Source of the DNA: an uncultured Prevotella sp.
GTDB taxonomy: Bacteria; Bacteroidota; Bacteroidia; Bacteroidales; Bacteroidaceae
Assembly: GCA_900548195.1 (NCBI GenBank)
Contig: URJQ01000096.1
Span: 1-10,814, forward strand
Length of the DNA: 10,814 bases
Direction: 5' to 3'
How positions within the stretch are numbered: the stretch's first letter is position 1; each line of letters opens with the position of its first letter. This document shows, one piece after another, positions 6,708-10,814 of the stretch. The notes under the pieces are model-generated. The model did no database searches. It was given only the letters and a program-made list of their open reading frames with translations, and had not been told where the DNA came from. Made by a program: the position numbers and the translations under genes.

Positions 6708-7853
6708 TTAAAGAATAGCTTTATAACTGCGAAGGCGCTTTACTTCCTCTGCATCAAAGTAGCTCCACTGGTCGAGCACACCGCTGTTGGTCTCCATCAT
6801 AGGGAGGGCGAGCGCCTTCTCGAAGCCATATTTCTGATACCATCTGATGAGATCGCAGAACACGAGAGAGTTGGCACCCTTGGTGCGGTATTCCGGAAGG
6901 ATGCCCACCAGGAGGAGATCGACCGTCTTTGTCTTGTGGAACTTGAGTGCGCGTAGCAGGTGATACCATCCGAAAGGCAGGAGTTTGCCGTTCTTTGTCT
7001 TCTGCAGTGCCTCGGAGAAGCTTGGGAAACTGACTCCGAAGCCTACCATTTCGCCGCCTTTATTGTCGTCAGTCACGATGGTGATAAGGTTGAGGTCAGC
7101 GAGGGCGACATAGTTCTTGACGAGGTCATCGACCTGCTTATCGTCGAGACGTGAGAATCCGTAGAGGTGTCCGTAGCATTCATTGAGTATCTCGAAGAAT
7201 CGCCTTCCGTAGCCTTCCTTGAGCAACTGGTGACGTGTCATCTTGCGGGCATGGAGGTTATAGCGTTTCTCTATCATGCCAGCCACCTTGAGCATCTTCT
7301 CCGGAATGGCATCCGGCACGGTGATGGAGAGCATCACCCAGTCGTTGTCCTTGGCAAACTCGCCCATCTGCTCCATGTGCTTCGGGTAGTAGGCGTAGTT
7401 ATGGTTGGCGTGCATGGAGGCGAGAGAGTCGAATCCCTTGACGAGCATTCCCTCCCTGTCCATGTCTGTAAAGCCCATCGGACCGATGATATTGTCCATA
7501 CCATGCTTGCGTCCGTAGTCCTTTACTGTGTCGAGGAGCGCCTTTGACACCTCAATATCATCTACGAAATCGAAGAAACCGAAGCGCACTGCCTTGGTGT
7601 TCCATTGCTCGTTGGCGCGATTGTTGATGATGGCAGCCACTCTTCCCACCGGTTTTCCATCGCGGAAAGCCATGTAATACTCAGCATCACAGAAGGCAAG
7701 CGCCGGATTCTGCTTGGCTTCGAGCGTGCCCATCTCGCCCATGAAGATATAAGGGACTGCATAAGGGTCACCCTTATAGAGGTCGGTACGGAAGTCAATG
7801 AACTGTTTCAGTCCTTTCTTGTCGGAGATCTTTCGGATTTCTATCTTTGACAT
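6708..7853 (-). CDS. Conserved GNAT-like protein of unknown substrate
   Basis: I recognise this as a widespread Bacteroidales protein of about 380 residues usually annotated as a GNAT-fold N-acetyltransferase; its substrate is not known to me. The N-terminal half has EYYMAFRDGKPVGRVAAIINNR (58-79), a first GNAT-like strand pair, and GPMGFTDMDREGML (124-137). The C-terminal half has LLLVGILPEYRTKGANSLVF (313-332), which resembles a GNAT motif A with an altered acyl-CoA loop, so two tandem GNAT-like folds are plausible. It has no signal peptide or membrane segment, so it is probably cytoplasmic. I chose the start at 7853 (MSKIEIRK): an upstream in-frame ATG at 7937 would add 28 residues unlike the family. 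It may be co-transcribed with parE, 40 bp downstream. Family membership is fairly sure; enzymatic activity is not shown. Confidence 0.85.
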   Translation of the reverse strand: MSKIEIRKISDKKGLKQFIDFRTDLYKGDPYAVPYIFMGEMGTLEAKQNPALAFCDAEYYMAFRDGKPVGRVAAIINNRANEQWNTKAVRFGFFDFVDDIEVSKALLDTVKDYGRKHGMDNIIGPMGFTDMDREGMLVKGFDSLASMHANHNYAYYPKHMEQMGEFAKDNDWVMLSITVPDAIPEKMLKVAGMIEKRYNLHARKMTRHQLLKEGYGRRFFEILNECYGHLYGFSRLDDKQVDDLVKNYVALADLNLITIVTDDNKGGEMVGFGVSFPSFSEALQKTKNGKLLPFGWYHLLRALKFHKTKTVDLLLVGILPEYRTKGANSLVFCDLIRWYQKYGFEKALALPMMETNSGVLDQWSYFDAEEVKRLRSYKAIL

Positions 7854-8005
7854 TAGCGTTTTATTCTCAGTTAAAATGATTATCGGAGCAGCGGGATTGC
7901 ATCTGGAAAACCGTCGGAAATATATGTGGGAAAACAATTATCCATTGATTTTCAGATATAAATCCCATTGTCATCGTCATGTATTTTCATTCTGCATCCA
8001 TCGTG

Positions 8006-8037
8006 CAAAGTTACTAAAAATCCTCTTGTTGAGCAAA
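8006..8037 (-). promoter_or_regulatory. Promoter of the GNAT-like gene (Bacteroidetes type)
   Basis: On the minus strand TTTG (8037-8034) is followed after 20 bases by TAACTTTG (8013-8006), a perfect -7 TAnnTTTG box. The implied mRNA leader to the ATG at 7853 is about 145 bases, in which I see no recognisable riboswitch or reading frame. Confidence 0.75.
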
Positions 8038-8050
8038 AAAAACACGATTA

Positions 8051-8083
8051 TTTGGGTTATTCGGAATAAAAAAGGTATCTTTG
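8051..8083 (+). promoter_or_regulatory. Promoter of the GH3 glycosidase gene (Bacteroidetes type)
   Basis: TTTG at 8051-8054 and a perfect -7 box TATCTTTG at 8076-8083, 21 bases apart, face the GH3 gene. The implied leader is about 75 bases. This promoter is back to back with the one for the GNAT-like gene: only 13 bases separate the two -33 boxes. The two together account for most of the 311-bp gene-free stretch 7854-8164. Confidence 0.75.
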
Positions 8084-8164
8084 CACCTGTATTTTCCCTT
8101 TTTATAAGGTAGAAAAGACTTGCTAACTATACTGCAAACAGTCAACTAACCAACCTACAACGCA

Positions 8165-10744
8165 ATGAAACTACAAAGCTTCCTTATCGCAGCTGCCCTC
8201 ACTATATCATGTGGTGTGAAGGCACAGACTATGTTACCGTACAACAATCCCCTACTCTCCGCTGAAGAAAGGGCGAAAGACCTCTGCTCAAGACTGACAC
8301 TGGAGGAGAAGGCTAAACTGATGATGGACCGCTCGCAGGAGATAAAGCGCCTCGGCATCAGCAGGTTTGAATGGTGGAACGAGGCTCTGCACGGAGTGGG
8401 ACGAAACGGCACTGCGACCGTTTTCCCCATCACCATGTGCATGGCAAGCTCATGGAACGACGCCCTGCTGCTCGACGTTTTCACCAGCGTCAGCGACGAA
8501 CTACGTGCCAAGAACACCATAGCAAGGAAGAACAACACGCTTGCCCGCTATCGTGGCAACTCGGTATGGACGCCTAATATCAATATCTTCCGTGACCCGA
8601 GATGGGGACGCGGACAGGAGACTTACGGCGAAGACCCTTACCTTACCGCCAAGATGGGACTCGCCGTGGTGCGCGGACTGCAAGGTCCGGAGGGGTCGAA
8701 ATACTACAAGAACCTCGCTTGCGCTAAGCATTTCGCCATACATAGCGGACCGGAATGGAACCGCCATTCATTCAATGTGGAGAATATCCCGGCGCGAGAC
8801 CTGTGGGAAACGTATCTTCCTGCCTTCAAAACTCTTGTGGAAGAGGGCAACGTGAGAGAGGTGATGTGTGCTTATCAGCGCTGGGATGGTGACCCATGTT
8901 GCGGCAGCAACAAGCTACTCAGGCAGATACTGAGGGATGAATGGAAATTTGACGGACTCGTAGTAAGCGACTGTGGCGCGATAAATGATTTCTACGTCCC
9001 TGGCAGACACGAGGTAAGCCCTAATGCCCAGGCTGCTTCCGCTAAGGCTGTGCTGGCTGGTACGGACGTGGAATGCGGTTCGGTGTACAACAAGCTCCCA
9101 CAAGCCGTAAAGGAGGGACTTATCACTGAGGCACAGATAGATGAGAGCGTGGTGAAACTTCTTGCCGCCCGCTTCTCGTTGGGCGACTTTGATGACGATT
9201 CTTTAGTGGAGTGGACCAAGATTCCGGAGTCTGTCATAGCGTGCCAAAAGCATAAGAATCAGGCACTGGAAATGGCGCGTCAGGGCATCATTCTCTTGCA
9301 AAACAGAAACAGCGTACTGCCTCTCAGCAAGGATGCTAAAGTGGCTGTGGTGGGTCCTAACGCTGACAATGAGATGATGATGTGGGGCAACTACAACGGT
9401 TTCCCTACCGAGACGACGACCATCTACGAAGGCATAAAGGCGCTATGTCCTTCTGCCGTGCTGATAAGCGGCGCCGGACTGTGTCATAATGAGATGATGG
9501 AGAGCTGTTTCCCTGAAATATTCTCCGCTGACGGTGAGCAGGGAATGGTGGGCACTTACTGGAACAACACTGAGATGAAGGGCGACAGCGTCACTTCTGC
9601 GAGATACTCCAGCCCTATCAATCTCAACAACGGTGGCGCCACGGTGTTTGCTCCTGGCGTCGAACTGGAGCATTTCTCTGCTCGCTATGAGGGCGTGTTA
9701 CGTCCGGAGAAGTCGGAGAGACTGACCGTCACCTGCAATGCTGACGACCGTATGCGCGTCATCATCGGGGGCGATACCATCTGTGATGTGTGGAAAACTC
9801 GTGAGAAAGTGAACCTCTGGAGCGGTGACATCAAGGTGAAAAAGGGTAAGGAATACCCTGTAATAGTGGAGTATATGCAGGGCGAAAACTATGCCGCCTT
9901 GCAGTTTGACATTGCCCGAAAGGTGGTGACAACGCCTGAAGATATGGTGAGAAAGACTGCTGGCTACGACTATGTGGTATTCTGCGGCGGCATATCCCCA
10001 CAGCTCGAAGGCGAAGAGATGAAAGTCAATGAAGAGGGATTCAAAGGAGGCGACCGCACGAGCATCGAGTTGCCACGCTCTCAGCGCGAGATGGTAAAGG
10101 CATTAGCGGAGGCTGGTCGTGAGGTAATCTTCGTCAACTGCTCTGGTTCGGCAGTGGCTCTCACTCCCGAAGCGGCTCGCTGCAACGCTATGCTTCAGGC
10201 TTGGTATGGCGGGGAGAAGGGCGGTCAAGCGCTCGGAGAGATACTCTTCGGCGATGTAAACCCAAGCGGTAAATTGCCTATTACATTCTATAAAGACGAC
10301 TCACAACTGCCGGATTTCCTCGATTATACGATGAAGAACCGCACTTATCGCTACTTCTCAGGTGAGCCTCTCTGGGCTTTCGGTCATGGTCTCTCCTACT
10401 CCACCTTTGAGATTTCTTCTCCTCGCTACGACAAGAAGAAGGGCGTGCTGACCGTCACGGTGGAGAATACTGGCAAGAGGGACGGTGATGAAGTGGTGCA
10501 GGTGTATCTCCGTCGTCCTGATGATGCCGAAGGTCCTGTCAAGACGCTCCGTGCCTTCAAGCGTGTTTCCCTCAAAGCTGGCGTCAAGAGCGTGGTGGAG
10601 ATTCCTTTCTCACGCCAGCAATTCGAGTGGTGGGACAAGGAGAGCAATACCGTGCGCCCACTCTCAGGCAAGTATGAATTGCTTATCGGCTCTTCTTCTG
10701 ATGATGCTCGAATGAAGAGGATTAGCTTAAAAAATGAAGAATGA
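8165..10744 (+). CDS. Exported GH3 glycosidase with PA14 domain, probable beta-xylosidase type
   Basis: Glycoside hydrolase family 3 enzymes remove terminal beta-linked sugars from oligosaccharides with retention of configuration. The 859-residue protein has a signal peptide (hydrophobic 5-16, probable signal peptidase I cut after VKA at residue 20), so it acts in the periplasm or outside. The GH3 N-terminal barrel spans about 30-340 and contains NIFRDPRWGRGQETYGEDPY (140-159), substrate-binding Lys188-His189, and the probable nucleophile Asp269 in VVSDCGA. The second GH3 domain (about 370-745) is interrupted by a PA14 carbohydrate-binding-type domain at about 458-585. Glu615 or Glu617 in LEGEEM is a candidate acid/base. 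A fibronectin III-like domain (about 758-855) ends it. The motif WWNEALHGV (70-78) has Glu where beta-glucosidases usually have Asp, which favours xylosidase activity. It has its own promoter and no SusC/SusD neighbours. Substrate remains inferred. Confidence 0.9.
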   Translation: MKLQSFLIAAALTISCGVKAQTMLPYNNPLLSAEERAKDLCSRLTLEEKAKLMMDRSQEIKRLGISRFEWWNEALHGVGRNGTATVFPITMCMASSWNDALLLDVFTSVSDELRAKNTIARKNNTLARYRGNSVWTPNINIFRDPRWGRGQETYGEDPYLTAKMGLAVVRGLQGPEGSKYYKNLACAKHFAIHSGPEWNRHSFNVENIPARDLWETYLPAFKTLVEEGNVREVMCAYQRWDGDPCCGSNKLLRQILRDEWKFDGLVVSDCGAINDFYVPGRHEVSPNAQAASAKAVLAGTDVECGSVYNKLPQAVKEGLITEAQIDESVVKLLAARFSLGDFDDDSLVEWTKIPESVIACQKHKNQALEMARQGIILLQNRNSVLPLSKDAKVAVVGPNADNEMMMWGNYNGFPTETTTIYEGIKALCPSAVLISGAGLCHNEMMESCFPEIFSADGEQGMVGTYWNNTEMKGDSVTSARYSSPINLNNGGATVFAPGVELEHFSARYEGVLRPEKSERLTVTCNADDRMRVIIGGDTICDVWKTREKVNLWSGDIKVKKGKEYPVIVEYMQGENYAALQFDIARKVVTTPEDMVRKTAGYDYVVFCGGISPQLEGEEMKVNEEGFKGGDRTSIELPRSQREMVKALAEAGREVIFVNCSGSAVALTPEAARCNAMLQAWYGGEKGGQALGEILFGDVNPSGKLPITFYKDDSQLPDFLDYTMKNRTYRYFSGEPLWAFGHGLSYSTFEISSPRYDKKKGVLTVTVENTGKRDGDEVVQVYLRRPDDAEGPVKTLRAFKRVSLKAGVKSVVEIPFSRQQFEWWDKESNTVRPLSGKYELLIGSSSDDARMKRISLKNEE

Positions 10745-10806
10745 AGAATGGGAGTTACCTTCTTCTTTTAGTGAAAAGTGAAGAGTGAAAAGTGAAGAGT
10801 GAAAAA
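10734..10806. repeat. Heptanucleotide A/G-rich repeat across the GH3 stop codon and beyond
   Basis: Copies of a 7-base unit, RTGAARA, surround the end of the GH3 gene. ATGAAGA occurs twice at 10734-10747, encoding the last codons and supplying the TGA stop. After a pyrimidine-rich spacer, GTGAAAA and GTGAAGA alternate in phase from 10771 to 10805 as a 14-base tandem repeat (two full copies plus seven bases). The copy count and the right-hand limit may continue outside the window. Confidence 0.8.
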
Positions 10807-10814
10807 TCGCGCTG

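Noticed and set aside
7854..7937. 28-residue N-terminal extension of the GNAT-like protein from an upstream ATG
   Set aside because: The extension does not look like the family and the MSKIEIRK start fits known relatives, so 7853 was preferred.
8178..8182. Possible lipoprotein cysteine (Cys16) in the GH3 signal peptide
   Set aside because: TISC lacks the L/V/I at -3 of a lipobox, while VKA at 18-20 fits a signal peptidase I site.
10761..10798. Possible terminator hairpin after the GH3 gene from TTCTTCTTTT and the A/G-rich repeat
   Set aside because: Pairing is short and bulged, made only of low-complexity tracts, and no U-run follows.

Overview
The window looks like chromosomal core DNA of a Prevotella-type bacterium (order Bacteroidales). 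The evidence is the protein families (a Bacteroidetes-style ParE, a conserved Bacteroidales GNAT-like protein and a PA14-containing GH3 enzyme), the acpP-fabF-rnc gene order, the near absence of Shine-Dalgarno sequences before the starts, and several promoter-like pairs of the Bacteroidetes type (TTTG at -33, TAnnTTTG at -7).

Layout: six genes lie on the minus strand and one on the plus strand. Reading leftwards from about 8000, the minus strand carries a conserved GNAT-like protein (7853-6708), topoisomerase IV subunit B (parE, 6667-4709), a 253-bp structured AT-rich gap, a secreted S41 C-terminal processing peptidase (4455-2878), a 331-bp gap with palindromes and the acpP promoter, acyl carrier protein (acpP, 2546-2310), a strong intrinsic terminator, ketoacyl-ACP synthase II (fabF, 2076-817) and RNase III (rnc, from 820, running off the left edge). 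A divergent control region (7854-8164) separates the GNAT-like gene from a plus-strand gene for an exported GH3 glycosidase, probably beta-xylosidase-like (8165-10744). A 7-bp-unit A/G-rich repeat runs through its stop codon to the right edge.

How the genes work together: acpP and fabF supply the carrier and an elongating condensing enzyme of type II fatty acid synthesis. rnc overlaps fabF by four bases (ATGA) and is probably translationally coupled to it. The acpP terminator would let acpP be made in excess over fabF-rnc. The other genes are housekeeping or stand-alone: chromosome decatenation, envelope proteolysis and sugar release from plant oligosaccharides.

I found no new multi-gene defence, mobile or biosynthetic system. 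The points that deserve a second look are non-coding: the palindromes upstream of acpP, the composite repeat region between parE and the peptidase gene (including one solitary hairpin resembling a type I-E CRISPR repeat), the back-to-back promoters, the terminator inside the acpP-fabF cluster, and the heptanucleotide repeat that supplies the end of the GH3 gene. The lysine-rich insert in RNase III is the main protein-level oddity.
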